From Panorpa germanica (taxonomy: Eukaryota > Arthropoda > Insecta > Mecoptera > Panorpidae), in assembly GCA_963678705.1 (NCBI GenBank), contig OY783208.1:1612001-1676000 (forward strand): a DNA stretch of 64,000 bases, read 5' to 3'. The position numbers and the translations under genes were made by a program. Positions 45,786 to 56,791 of the stretch are shown here, one piece after another (positions within the stretch are counted from its first letter, which is position 1; every line of letters begins with the position of its first letter). The notes under the pieces were generated by a model, which was not told where the DNA came from, did no database searches, and saw nothing but the letters and a program-made list of their open reading frames with translations.

Positions 45786-46188
45786 TATTCGCTATAGCTA
45801 CGCCTTTTGTTTTGAATCTTATAAAAAAACTATTGCACTTTCGTATATTTAATGTTGGTTTTATTATAGTAAAAACATGTACAAATCACACGTAATATAC
45901 ATTATACAATTTATTATTAAAAAATAGATGTGAAATGAATGTGAAATATGACGATATTTTCATTTGTATATGGTACATTGTCATATTATTTCTAACCTCA
46001 AATTTGACATTTTAACTTGAACCATTAATATTGTTTTTTACTAAATAGAAAATGCTATAATGTATATTGGGTAAGATTTGTACATGTTTTTAGTATACAA
46101 CAAATGCCATGAAACATACAAAGATGCAGTAGTTTTTTAATGAGATTCGAAACAAAAGGTGTAGCTATATCGAATAATTACCTTAATT
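45786..46188. mobile_element. Foldback element, family B
   Basis: About 400 bp with long inverted ends: GGTAATTATTCGCTATAGCT on the left and the matching AGCTATATCGAATAATTACC on the right, continued inward through CCTTTTGTTTTGAATCT and TGTACAAATC-type blocks. TTAA occurs on both flanks. It lies 115 bp before the zinc-finger ATG at 46303. Confidence 0.75.
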
Positions 46189-46302
46189 CAATTTAACCTC
46201 ATTTATCTTTATTTTATTGTATTTATTTGTTTTACTTTATAACATTTTTATTGTTGTCATAAATTTAGTTTTGTTTTTAGTGTACTCTAAGATTGGACTA
46301 TA

Positions 46303-47346
46303 ATGGAAGATTGCAAATCACAAATAAAACTAGAAATAGATTTGGGGTTAAATGAACAAATGGAAACAGCAGATGTAAACGATGTTATTAAAATAGAAAT
46401 AAGACCAGCAGAAGACGTCAAAAATGAGCCATTTCATGAAATTAAAGAAGATAATTTATCAGTGTGTGAACAAGTAGAAGATGAAAATTTAATTAAAAAG
46501 TGCAAGCATTTTATTTGTGACGTATGTAACAAAGTGTTTGACAACAAAGTGGGTATCGTAAAACATTTGCCCGAGCATTCAACAAAAGAAAAACATTCTT
46601 GTAATATATGTAACAAGTCGTTTAAATACCTATCTCTTTTAAAACGACATAAGAATTCACATTTAGGTATAAAACCGTTTTCTTGCGACAAATGTAATAA
46701 AAGATTTATTCAATCAACTACTTTAAAAAATCATCAAAAAGAACATTTAGGTATAAAACCGTTTTCTTGCGATGAATGTAATAAATCGTTTTTTCATTTA
46801 TACCTTTTAAAACGACATTTAAAAACACATTTAGGTTTAAAACTATTTTCTTGCACTTTTTGTAACATATCTTTCACGCAGGCTAATTCTTTAAGGAATC
46901 ATCTAAATACACATTTAACTGTGAAACCGTTTTCTTGCGATGAATGTAGTAAAACATTTAGTAATAAAACATTTTTAAAACAACATAAAAACAGACATTT
47001 AGGTTTAAAACTATTTTCTTGCACTTTTTGTAAAAAGAGTTTTGTGGGGTCTGGAGTTTTAAAAAAACATCAAAAGAGACATTTAGGTATAAGACCGTTT
47101 TCTTGCGATGAATGCTGTAAAACGTTTTGTGATTTATATCATTTAAAACGGCATAAAAGCACACATTTATGGCTAAATACGTTTTCTTGCGACCAGTGTG
47201 ATAAAACATTTAATAAGTCATCTAATTTAGAAAGGCATAAAAATATACATTTAGGTATAAGACCGTTTTCTTGCGGTATGTGTAATAAGAGTTTTGCGGA
47301 AGCTAAGAATCTAAAGAATCATCAAAAAACTCATTTACATTCCTAG
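46303..47346 (+). CDS. C2H2 zinc-finger protein, 10 fingers (paralogue 1)
   Basis: 347 residues in one coding exon. An acidic N-terminus (M-E-D-C-K-S-Q-I-K-L-E-I-D) of about 65 residues has I-K-I-E-I and V-K-N-E-P, SUMO-consensus-like sites. Ten C2H2 fingers run from about residue 68 to 345. Linkers are mostly H-L-G-I-K-P-F or H-L-G-L-K-L-F instead of the usual H-T-G-E-K-P-Y. The second finger base (S-L-L-K-R-H) and several others recur almost unchanged. A likely acceptor (TTTTGTTTTTAG) 25 bases before the ATG, shared with 50898-52334, points to an untranslated first exon. The probable role is a nuclear DNA-binding regulator of an insect-expanded type; target unknown. Confidence 0.85.
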   Translation: MEDCKSQIKLEIDLGLNEQMETADVNDVIKIEIRPAEDVKNEPFHEIKEDNLSVCEQVEDENLIKKCKHFICDVCNKVFDNKVGIVKHLPEHSTKEKHSCNICNKSFKYLSLLKRHKNSHLGIKPFSCDKCNKRFIQSTTLKNHQKEHLGIKPFSCDECNKSFFHLYLLKRHLKTHLGLKLFSCTFCNISFTQANSLRNHLNTHLTVKPFSCDECSKTFSNKTFLKQHKNRHLGLKLFSCTFCKKSFVGSGVLKKHQKRHLGIRPFSCDECCKTFCDLYHLKRHKSTHLWLNTFSCDQCDKTFNKSSNLERHKNIHLGIRPFSCGMCNKSFAEAKNLKNHQKTHLHS

Positions 47347-47417
47347 CCTAACCTTAATTCATTTTTGATAAAGTTTTACATATGTACAGCTAATTTAATT
47401 ACAATAGAAACAAAATA

Positions 47418-48450
47418 CGGTAATTATTCAATACAGCTACACCTGTTGTTTTGAATCTCATTAAGGGGTTACATGGGTTTCGTCGGGTAAAAAAAGGCCT
47501 ATTTTCAATATTTTTTTTTCTATGTAAAAAATTATTTATTTAATTCAAACTTTTTTCTGTCTTATTGATACATATTTAAAGAATAATTTGTGAAATTAAA
47601 AAAAAAAAAAAATTAAAACTCCTCTATTGTGACGTCATTTCCGGTGACGCCTCGAAAAAAAGGTGCGTCCGCGTTGTCAGCATAACTCCTGACAGGATTA
47701 TCTAAAGTGAAAAAACAAAAATAAGTGTTTTAGGTAAGACCATGAACTCGTGCTTAACAGAAGGAAAGAAAAAAAAAGTAAAAATTGGAATTTTGGCAAA
47801 CATTTTTCCAAAAAAATGAAAATTTCGGTAAATTTCGGACAACCGACTTTGAAAATACGGTTCCCAGAAAAACGCGTTTAAACTTGCGAGTAAACTGCTC
47901 ACTATACCTGAGGCGCCCTGACCCTGACTTGGAGCGCACACCTTCCAAAGGCTGTATCTCCGAAACTATTATTCGGATCGACTTGAAAATTTAGGATAAT
48001 ATTCTTGAGATGTTGTAGAAATTAATAAGCCAAAAAAAAAAATCGATTTTTTAAAACAACGAAACCCATGTAACCCCTTAAAAAACTACTGCATTTTTGC
48101 ATGTTTTATGGCATTTGTTGTATACTAAAAACATGTACAAATCTTACGCAATATACATTATAGCATTTTTTATTTAGAAATACACAATATTAGTGGTCAA
48201 ATTTGAGGTTAGAAATAACATGACAATTTTCCATATATAAATGAAAATGACGTCATATTTCACATTCATTAGTCAACTTTAAGCATAAATTCTGTCTAAT
48301 TTTTAATTAATAAATTGTATAAGGTATATAACGTGTGATTTGTACATGTTTTCGCTATAATAAAAGCATCATGAAATATACGAAAGTGCAATAGTTTTTT
48401 TTATAAGATTCAAAACAAAAGGTGTAGCTATATCGTATAATCACCATCCT
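47418..48450. mobile_element. Foldback family B copy split by another insertion
   Basis: The left end is GGTAATTATTCAATACAGCT and the right end AGCTATATCGTATAATCACC. The element at 47465-48077 interrupts the left inverted arm. Confidence 0.72.
47465..48077. mobile_element. 613-bp TIR element with TTAA target duplication
   Basis: The ends are GGGGTTACATGGGTTTCGT and its exact reverse complement (19 bp). The flanks are TTAA at 47461-47464 and 48078-48081, and uninterrupted family B copies have a single TTAA there. The TTAA duplication is as in piggyBac-type elements; a TA duplication with AGGGG...CCCCT ends cannot be excluded. There is no transposase. The right end is followed by the rest of the host repeat. 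Confidence 0.82.
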
Positions 48451-48868
48451 TTCTATGTTTTGTATTAAAATTTACTTTTACAATTTTACTTTTTAATAAT
48501 AAAATAATCCGCTTTATATTTAATTGAATGTAATTTTGTTTTGAATAAATTTGTTATTTTCAATATTTATTAGACAATGTGTTATATTTGTTGCCGTCGA
48601 TTCAGGCGTTTCAATTAGCAAGTGATATTTGCAAATAAACAAAAGTATAGGGGCCTATTTTTGCAACTACTTAGCTTAAATCTATTACAAATTAGGCTAC
48701 TTATGTCAGTTTCAAGGTATAGGATCCATTTTACTCTTTATTTAAGGTCTTCTGATAGTTTTGTATTAGTTTAAAAGATATAGGGCTATGAAAAATTGTC
48801 AGATGTTACAAAATAGGCGCTTTAGTGACAAAAGTAGAAGGTTCATTACTTTACTACGTTTATTTTAA
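48451..48868. other. Intergenic, no gene seen
   Basis: AT-rich. The block TGTTATATTTGTTGCCGTCG at 48580 recurs at 53105, so a small unnamed repeat is present. Confidence 0.4.
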
Positions 48869-49600
48869 TGGGCTTGTGTCCTATGTCTTAATTTCTATAA
48901 AAGTGTACTACATATTGATAAAGTGGGTTACTAGAACCTCAAATGTTCAATTATTTGTTAATAACTCCTTATATGTTAAGAGATATTAACAATTGAAAAA
49001 GTCATTTTGTCTCTGCAATTATGGGCTTGTGTCCTCATTTTTTAGTGGTCGATTTTTCAATAGATGTTAATAAATGTGTATTGGCGTGTCTATTTTATTA
49101 AATATCTAAATGTTGACGGAGATATAGCAATTAAAAGTTTGAATTGTAGTTTTAGCGCTAGAAATGGTCGGCCATATTTGTATAACGTGAAATGCATTTT
49201 ACCGTCAGTTATTTGTTGAGTAGGTCAGTACTGTGGTAATGTTTTGTAGCTGTTGGTAGTCAAATAATCAAGTCAAGTCAAAGAATAATAAGTTTTTATT
49301 TTATTTAACCTTGCTAAGGCAGACATAATATTGAAACTTTATTGTTCCTTGAAATAGCTGTAAATAATATTTGATATTTTGATATATAAATACATATAGC
49401 AGAGATTTATAAGGCTGGCAGCGGTTGTGATGTCACATGCATTTGGAATGTGTACAACGTTGAATCCCTTTAATAATTAAAGAGACAATAGAGATGTAAG
49501 GAGTTATTAAAAAATAATTGAACATTTGAGGTTCTAGTAACCCACTTTATCAATATATAGTACACTTTTATAGAAATTAAGACATAGGACATAAACCCAT
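48869..49600 (+). mobile_element. Family A element next to a partial, reversed one
   Basis: The end type TGGGCTTGTGTCCTATGTCT at 48869 runs about 150 bases and is cut by a complete element that starts TGGGCTTGTGTCCTCATTTT at 49022 and ends ACATAAACCCAT at 49600. Confidence 0.72.
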
Positions 49601-50047
49601 TCAGAAAAAAACTCCTGGACACCAAAAGACTTTTTTCTACGAACATACAATTTTCAACAACATATAAGAATATAAATATACACCTGGAACATTATCTTCT
49701 TGTTGCTATTATAACAGGCATTAAAATATATTTATATATTATGATAAAAAAATATTGTCTTCTATTTTTCGAGTACATTTAAAAAACCCGCCAAAAATAT
49801 TATCTATAGCAATAGAAAACCTTATACAGATCGAGTTGTTAATAAGATCACAAACTGTCAAAAACAATTTATCCTATTTGTATCTTATTCATTTAATATT
49901 TTATCTAAAAGAAGCAGCAACAGATATTTAAGATTAGTGTGAATTAATATATTAATTGAAAATTTTGTAAGATTTATTAATTACTTAATTTGTTCTTTAT
50001 ATTTAATCAAACTAATAATTAAAACAGTTTGTTTGCACATAAACCTT
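49601..50047. other. Intergenic, no gene seen
   Basis: AT-rich. Near 49685 is a CACCTGGAACATTAT motif like the end of the Helitron-like family C. Confidence 0.4.
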
Positions 50048-50830
50048 GGTAATTATTCGATATAGCTACACCTTTTGTTTTGAATCTCATTAAAAAACTA
50101 CTGCATTGTTGTATGTTTTATGGCGATTGTTGTATACTAAAAACTTGCACAAATCTTACGTAATATACATTATACCATTTTTTATTTAAGAAAAAACAAT
50201 ATTAATAGTTAAAGTTAAAATTCCTAATTTGAGGTTAGAAATAATATGATAATGTATCATATGCAAATAGCACAACATTTTACAATTATTGGTCAAGTTT
50301 AGCCATTAATATTGTCTGTATCTTAATTAGAAGTGGTATAATTAATATTAAGAAGTATTTGTACATATTTTACTATATTAAAAGCATCATAAAATATACA
50401 CAAGTGCAGCAGTTTTTGTTACAAATATTGGTAATTATTCAATATAGCTACACTTTTTGTTTTGAATCTTATAAAAAAACTACTGTATTTTTGTGTGTTT
50501 TATGGTATTTGTTGTATACTAAAAATATGTACAAATCTTACAAAATATACATTATACCATTTTTTATTTAGAAATACACAATATTAATGGTTAAAGTTAA
50601 AATTCCTAATTTGAGGTTAGGTTAGAAATAAAATGATAATTTTCCATATATAAGTAAAAATGGTGTTATATTTCACATTTATTAATCAACTTTCAGCATA
50701 AATCCTATCTATTTTATTTACGTGTGATTTGTACATGTTTTCACTATAATAAAAACATCATAAAATATGCGAAAGTGCAATAGTTTTTTAATAAGATTCA
50801 AAACAAAAGGTGTAGGTATATCGAATAATT
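50048..50830. mobile_element. Two foldback family B copies in tandem
   Basis: The first copy spans about 50048-50430 and the second about 50432-50830. Both start GGTAATTATTC(G/A)ATATAGC. The second ends 67 bp before the zinc-finger ATG at 50898, a position close to that of the copy before 46303. Confidence 0.68.
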
Positions 50831-50897
50831 ACTTTTTATGTTAATATGTCGAACTAAATTTAGTTTTGTTTTTAGTAAACCCTAAAATTGGACAATA

Positions 50898-52334
50898 ATG
50901 GAAGATTGTAAATCACAACAAATAAAATTAGAAATTGATGAACAAATTACATCAGAAAACGAAAATATGAAAATAGAAATAAAACAAGCAGAGATTGTCA
51001 AAGATGTCGTATATGAAGAAATTGAAATAGAAATTAAAGTAGAACCAGAGGATAGTTCAGAGGAAGATGATATTTTAGAAGAGAACAACGAATACCAAGA
51101 AGAACCACTGACTTACATCTGCGAAGTTTGTAAGAAGACGTTCGACAATATAGAGGAAATCAGAACACATTTTCAAATCCACTCACCAATTAAATCCTTT
51201 TCTTGTGACGAGTGTAATAAAACGTTCAAATACCTATCAGACTTAAAACGACATAAAAACACACATTTAGCGATAAAACCATTTCCTTGCGATGTCTGCA
51301 GCAAATCGTTTAGTTATTTATCAGGTTTAAAACACCATAAAAAGAAACATTTACTTTTAAAACCATTTTCTTGCGACGAATGCAGTAAAACATTCGGTCA
51401 AGCAATACAATTAAAACAACATAAAAACATTCATTCAAAATTAAGACCATTTTCTTGCGATGAATGCGGTAGAATGTTTAAAGTGAAATCAGCTTTGAAA
51501 CAACATAAAAAGAAACACTTAGGATTGAGAACTTTGTCGTGTAACCAATGCAGCAGGATGTTTAGTGACCCAACACATTTAGAAGAACATAAAAGCAGAC
51601 ATCTAGGTTTAAACCCATTTTCTTGCGATGAATGTGATAAAACGTTCAGTCTATTACATAACCTAAAAAAACACAAACAAACCCATCTAGGTTTGAAACC
51701 GTTTTCCTGCGATGAATGTAAGAAAACATTCAGCAACGCATTAGGTTTAAAATATCATAAAAATACACATTTAGAATTAAAACCGTATTCTTGCGACGAA
51801 TGTGAAAAAACATTTAGTAGTGTATCTTCTCTAAAAGGTCATAAAGTGAAACATTTGCTTGTGAAACCGTTTTCTTGTGACCTATGTAGTGAAACGTTTA
51901 ATTTAAATTCTTCTTTACAACATCATAAAAACACACATCTAGGTTTAAAACCATTTTGTTGCGATAAATGTGGTAAAAGCTTCAGTTGTTTAGCGCATTT
52001 AAGACGGCATTTAAGAAGACACTTATCACAAGGTATAAAACAATTTTCTTGCACTATATGTAATAAGTCTTTCGCAAAAGCGTCGTTTTTAAAAATACAT
52101 CAAAATACTCATGCGGGAGAGAAACCGTTTTCCTGTGATGAATGCAATAAGACGTTTACTTGCTTATTGTATTTAAAACGACATAAAAATAGACATTCAG
52201 GTTCAAAAACAATTCCTTGTACGCTGTGTCATAAATTGTTTTCGGAAGTTCGCTATTTAAAGCAACATCAAAAAACACATTTACGTGCTTCATTGCCCAC
52301 TGAAGATTCGGTAATCGATAATTCGATAATTTAA
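50898..52334 (+). CDS. C2H2 zinc-finger protein, 14 fingers (paralogue 2)
   Basis: 478 residues in one coding exon. The N-terminus M-E-D-C-K-S-Q-Q-I-K-L-E-I-D-E-Q and the 5' flank (AAATTTAGTTTTGTTTTTAG) match the gene at 46303, so the two are paralogues. The acidic region to about residue 70 is rich in Glu and contains I-K-V-E-P and M-K-I-E-I. Fourteen C2H2 fingers run from about residue 72 to 463, most with H-L-G-L-K-P-F linkers; only one is H-A-G-E-K-P. All fingers keep both Cys and both His. Neighbouring fingers are very similar, pointing to expansion by internal duplication. A short polar tail follows. The role is presumably as a nuclear regulator. Confidence 0.86.
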   Translation: MEDCKSQQIKLEIDEQITSENENMKIEIKQAEIVKDVVYEEIEIEIKVEPEDSSEEDDILEENNEYQEEPLTYICEVCKKTFDNIEEIRTHFQIHSPIKSFSCDECNKTFKYLSDLKRHKNTHLAIKPFPCDVCSKSFSYLSGLKHHKKKHLLLKPFSCDECSKTFGQAIQLKQHKNIHSKLRPFSCDECGRMFKVKSALKQHKKKHLGLRTLSCNQCSRMFSDPTHLEEHKSRHLGLNPFSCDECDKTFSLLHNLKKHKQTHLGLKPFSCDECKKTFSNALGLKYHKNTHLELKPYSCDECEKTFSSVSSLKGHKVKHLLVKPFSCDLCSETFNLNSSLQHHKNTHLGLKPFCCDKCGKSFSCLAHLRRHLRRHLSQGIKQFSCTICNKSFAKASFLKIHQNTHAGEKPFSCDECNKTFTCLLYLKRHKNRHSGSKTIPCTLCHKLFSEVRYLKQHQKTHLRASLPTEDSVIDNSII

Positions 52335-52394
52335 TCTTGATAAAGTAAAAACAAACACAAATTTATGTTATATTTTGAATCTATATATATATAT

Positions 52395-52895
52395 TCTATA
52401 TGTTAAGAGATATTAACAATTAAAAAAGTAATTTTGTCTCTTTAATTATTAAAGGGATTCAACGTTGTACACATTCCAAATGCATGTGGCATCACAACCG
52501 CTGCCAACCTTACAGCTCATAAATCTCTGCTTTATGTATTTATATATCAAAATATCAAATATTATTTACAGTTATTTCAAGGAACAATAAAATTTCAATA
52601 TTATGTCTGCCTTAGCAGGGTTAAATAAAATAAAAACTTATTATTCTTTGAGTTGACTTGATTATTTGACTACCAACAGCTACAAAACATTACCACAGCA
52701 CTGACCTACTCAACAAATAACTGACCTTAAAATGCATTTTACGTCATACAAATATGGCGGACCATTTCTAGCGCTAAAACTACAATTCAAACTTTTAATT
52801 GCTATATCTCCGCCAACATTTACATATTTAATAAAATAGACACGCCAATACACATTTATTAACATCAATTGAAAAATGGACCACTAAAAAATGAG
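52395..52895 (-). mobile_element. Family A element, ends worn
   Basis: From TATGTTAAGAGATATTAACA to CCACTAAAAAATGAGGAC. The outermost motif is missing on both sides. It lies 60 bp after the zinc-finger stop. Confidence 0.7.
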
Positions 52896-53173
52896 GACTA
52901 CTACTTTAAGACGACGGTATATTTTTTAAAGAAAAAAATTTCCTGTTCGATGGAGAAAATGTATTTCTATTGTAGGATAATAAGATATTTAATTTGTATT
53001 TTTATAATAAATCTGTATTAAAATATTCTACTTTATATTTGAATAAATTTGTAATTTTGCTTTGGCACTAATAAATTTTTTTGAACATTTGAATTTTTGA
53101 CTATGTGTTATATTTGTTGCCATCGATTCAGGCGTTACAATTAGCTAGTAGCATATACAAATATATAAAAGTA

Positions 53174-53780
53174 ATGGGCTTGTGTCCTATGTCTTAATTT
53201 CTATAAAAGTGTACTATATATTGATAAAGTGGGTTACTAGAACCTCAAACGAACCTTTTATACAACAGAGCGTAAAAGAGATAACATACTTAAACACAGA
53301 ACTCTTATACATATAGTGCGACATGTTACATCATAAATATTGAAAGAATTGTAGTTTTAGCGCTAGAAATGGTCGGCCATGTTTATGACGTAACATGTAG
53401 TGGGATAGGTCAGTTATTTGTTCATTCGGTCAGTGTTGTGGTAATGTTTTGTAGCTGTTGGTAGTCAAATAATCAAGTCAAGTCAAAGAATAATAAGTTT
53501 TCATTTTATTTAACCCTGTTAAGGCAGACATAATATTGGAATTTGATTGTTCCTTGAAATAGCTGTAAATAATATTTGATATTTTGATATATAAATACAT
53601 ATAGCAGAGATTTATGAGTTGTAAGGTTGGTAACCTGTAAACTTGTCAGAGTTCTGTCATCAATATGCTATCTCTTTTACGCTCTGTTGTATAAGAGAGA
53701 TAGCAACTGACTTTTGACACAATGACTGTTTTAATTGTTAATATCTCTTAACATATAAGGAGTTATTAACAAATAATTTA
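53174..53780. mobile_element. Family A element, rearranged variant
   Basis: The terminus TGGGCTTGTGTCCTATGT is at 53175. The inner parts are in the opposite order or orientation (AGTTTTAGCGCTAGAAATGG at 53350, then the variant with ATGCTATCTCTTTTACGCTC). A short inverted pair (CAACAGAGCGTAAAAGAGAT at 53263 and its reverse near 53670) brackets the middle. Confidence 0.62.
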
Positions 53781-54888
53781 TAAATAGGTCAACTAATTTA
53801 GGACAGAAGGAATTCTACATTGAATAAAGCACAGTCATACAATGAATAATTAATTATATTTTTACATATATTTTATATAGCAATAACATTTTATAGATTA
53901 AACAAAACTTTACAATATTTACAACTTTTTTAAATATTTAAAAAAAAAAATTAAATTGATCATAAACTTCATTTCACAGTTTTATATTTTCTTTACTTTA
54001 AAAAAAACAGAAAAACTGGTAAATTAAATAGTTACATTGATATAATTTTATTAAATATACAGATCGCCTACAAATTTGTCCCCCCTTTGAATATATCAGT
54101 AAGTTTAGTTTAGGGTAGATATTGTATCTAGTTTTAGTATTATATTGTACTATTTGAGATTCCTCGAGCATTTGACAAGTTTATCCAATGTAGCTTGTAA
54201 CTGTTTTGATATTTAATTTACATTTTTATTTAACAAGATTTTGACAGTTCGATTGAATGTGGAATAATTAAAATTGCTGTTTTTAATAACAATTAGTAAT
54301 AGAAATTGTTTTTACTTCTTTATTTTTGACAAACTGACATTGAACTTCTTTTAAAAATAAATCCTACTGCGTTTTGACAGATTGTCACATTTTGGAGGTT
54401 AGAATATGATATAGTTTTCTTTAATAAAAGTGTGAGTGGTAATGACACTTGCAATGACTGCGATGAGGAGTAAAGGGGGAGGGGGGGGACTAATTTTAAT
54501 CACTGAAATTATCACTTACATTATACATACAAATAAACATTTTAATAAGATTCACATTTTTAACAATAAGACATGCCATATCAGGTTTTCTTAAGTAACA
54601 ATTATTACATATGCAAGCTTGGAAGGTTCAAAAATCGTTGTATTTGTAACCTTTAAAACTATTGACCTTATTTTGCAACACTTTCTAACGTATGCGTCAT
54701 TAATTATTTGTCAAATAGAGTAGCCATGTTTTATAAAAGATTATATTGGCATGGAATTAAATTAAAACGTAAAAATAATGTATTGTAAGAAGAATCTGAT
54801 AAAAACAATGAAATTTTTGTACATCTTAAAGCGTTTCTATTACATTATAAGTAAATTAGTGAGTCAATGTTTTTGAATTTATACTTTT
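53781..54888. other. Intergenic with one long direct repeat
   Basis: Bases 54240-54420 are repeated, with few changes, at about 57730-57915 (CAGTTCGATTGAATGTGG through TGTCACATTTTGGAGGTT). A G-run of nine is at 54480. No gene is seen. Confidence 0.5.
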
Positions 54889-55285
54889 GATAATTATTCG
54901 ATATACCTACACCTTTTGTTTTGAATCTTATAAAAAAACTATTGCACTTTCGTATATTTTATGATGGTTTTATTATAGTAAAAACATGTACAAATCACAC
55001 GTCATATACCTTATACAATTTTTTTAACTAAAAATCGACAGAATTTATGCTTAAAGTTGACTAATAAATGTGAAATATGATGTCATTTTATTTCTAACCT
55101 CAAATTAAGAATTTTAACTTTAACCATTAATATTGTCTATTTCTAAATAAAAAATGGTATAATGTATATTACGTAAGATTTGTACATGTTTTTAGTGCAC
55201 AACAATCGCTATTGAACCTACAAAAATGCAGTAGTTTTATAATGAGATTCAAAACAAAAGGTGTAGCTATGTCGAATAATTTCCC
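54889..55285. mobile_element. Foldback element, family B
   Basis: Complete, from GATAATTATTCGATATACCT to AGCTATGTCGAATAATTTCC, with long inverted arms. Confidence 0.7.
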
Positions 55286-55401
55286 AAATTTGTAACAAAA
55301 ACTGCTGCTCTTGTGTATGTATATTTTATGACGCATTTAATATAGTAAAATATGTACAAATACTTCTTAATATTAATTATACCACTTCTAATTAAGATGC
55401 A

Positions 55402-56532
55402 GACAATATTAATATATAGTCCAAGATCCCAGAGCGATCTGACATAACTTATTTTCAAAAGCATAAAACTTTCGGTTCTAAGTAGTCTCTACATGTATTT
55501 TTAATACCTGCGTATTTGTGGAGTTCGCTCGGTGACACCTGGGCAGGTACCAGGTGAGAAAGGTAACTAAAAATCAGAGTTACTTTACTTAAATTTGTAT
55601 GACTGATTTTTAAATATATTTTGTAGAATCCCAGTAAACAATTTGGTGAAGTGTCCTATTTGGTGAAGTTCGAGTCACTCGTACAATTCTATTCTAACGC
55701 TTTACAAGTTCTCTACCTGTCACATATTTTGTGTTAGTTTTTCATAATAATATTCTTTCTTTTTCCAACATCATTCATTAAGTATTTCTCTTTCTTTCCC
55801 ACATGGGTATATTTTTATTATCCGGTCATAAATCATAAACCTACTCCGTTTTTAATTCAGCAGTGAACCGTCGTTGCAATGTCTGTAGCTCATAAAAAGG
55901 ACCTTTCCTATGAACGACTGAATAGAAAACGAACACGTTCCAGACAAAAAATTCATGATATGTAATAGAAATTAAGTAGAATTTACTCCAAAATGTTTAC
56001 TGGGATGTTATTCTGAAGTAAAATTAAAAGTGTCAGACGCTTTCCATGGGCCAGAACTTTTGTCAGACGCTTTAAAGCTCTGTAAAAAATAAGAGCGAGT
56101 GAGACATCCATGGTAACTCGGTTCCCCTTCTTAAACTCACAATCTGTTTCAGTTTATTGTGGATGCGTATATACTATTGCGCACACCGTATTATATACAG
56201 TATATAGTATACAGTGTAGTTGTGTTTATGAGACCACTAACATGTTTTTGTCAGTTATAAAGTTCTGGCCCATGGAAAGCGTCTGACACTTTTAATTTTA
56301 CTTCAGAATAACATTCTACAAAATATATTTAAAAATCAGTCATACAAATTTAAGTAAAGTAACTCTGATTTTTAGTTACCTTTCTCACCTGGTACCTGCC
56401 CAGGTGTCACCGAGCGAACTCCACAAATACGCAGGTATTAAAAGTACATGTAGAGACTACTTAGAACCGAAAGTTCTATGCTTTTGAAAATAAGTTATGT
56501 CAGATCGTTCTGGGATCTTGGACTATTAATAT
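55402..56532. mobile_element. Palindromic foldback element with about 225-bp arms
   Basis: Left arm about 55402-55629 and right arm about 56300-56532 are near-exact reverse complements (AGTCCAAGATCCCAGA...GCTCGGTGACACC). The left arm continues after the inner MITE at 56005-56060, pairing with 56255-56300 (GTCAGACGCTTTCCATGGGC). An AT dinucleotide palindrome (TATATACAGTATATA) is near 56190. Confidence 0.8.
55630..56004. mobile_element. 375-bp MITE inside the palindromic element
   Basis: The ends are CCCAGTAAAC and GTTTACTGGG, flanked by AT on both sides. The right arm of the host palindrome shows the empty site (GTAGAATGTTATTC), which proves the insertion. Confidence 0.8.
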
Positions 56533-56791
56533 TGTCTATTTCTAAATAAAAATAGGTAAAATGAATATTACATAAGATTTGTGCATGTTTTTAGTTTACA
56601 AAAATAGCCATAGAATATACGCAAGTGCAATAGTTTTTTAATGAGATTCAAAACAAAAGATGTAGCTATATCGAATAATTAACCCACTTAGTGTTTTTAA
56701 GTTAGAAAAGTAACGGTCGTTACTACAGAAACCCTGATAGACATTTAGGGATAGTATATAACATATAAAAGTACTTTGGTGTGTATTTATT

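Larger units (their letters stand above)
55286..56690. mobile_element. Second family B copy carrying a nested palindromic element
   Basis: Family B sequence at 55286-55413 and again at 56524-56690 is interrupted by the palindromic element at about 55402-56532. Confidence 0.62.

Noticed and set aside
46434-46691. Minus-strand ORFs opposite the zinc-finger genes (46434-46691, 46958-47209, 51431-51736, 9313-9555)
   Set aside because: They are shadows of the repeated finger codons on the other strand.
47702-47994. ORFs on both strands at 47702-47994
   Set aside because: They lie inside the 613-bp TTAA-flanked element. No transposase motifs are present and both strands are open by chance.
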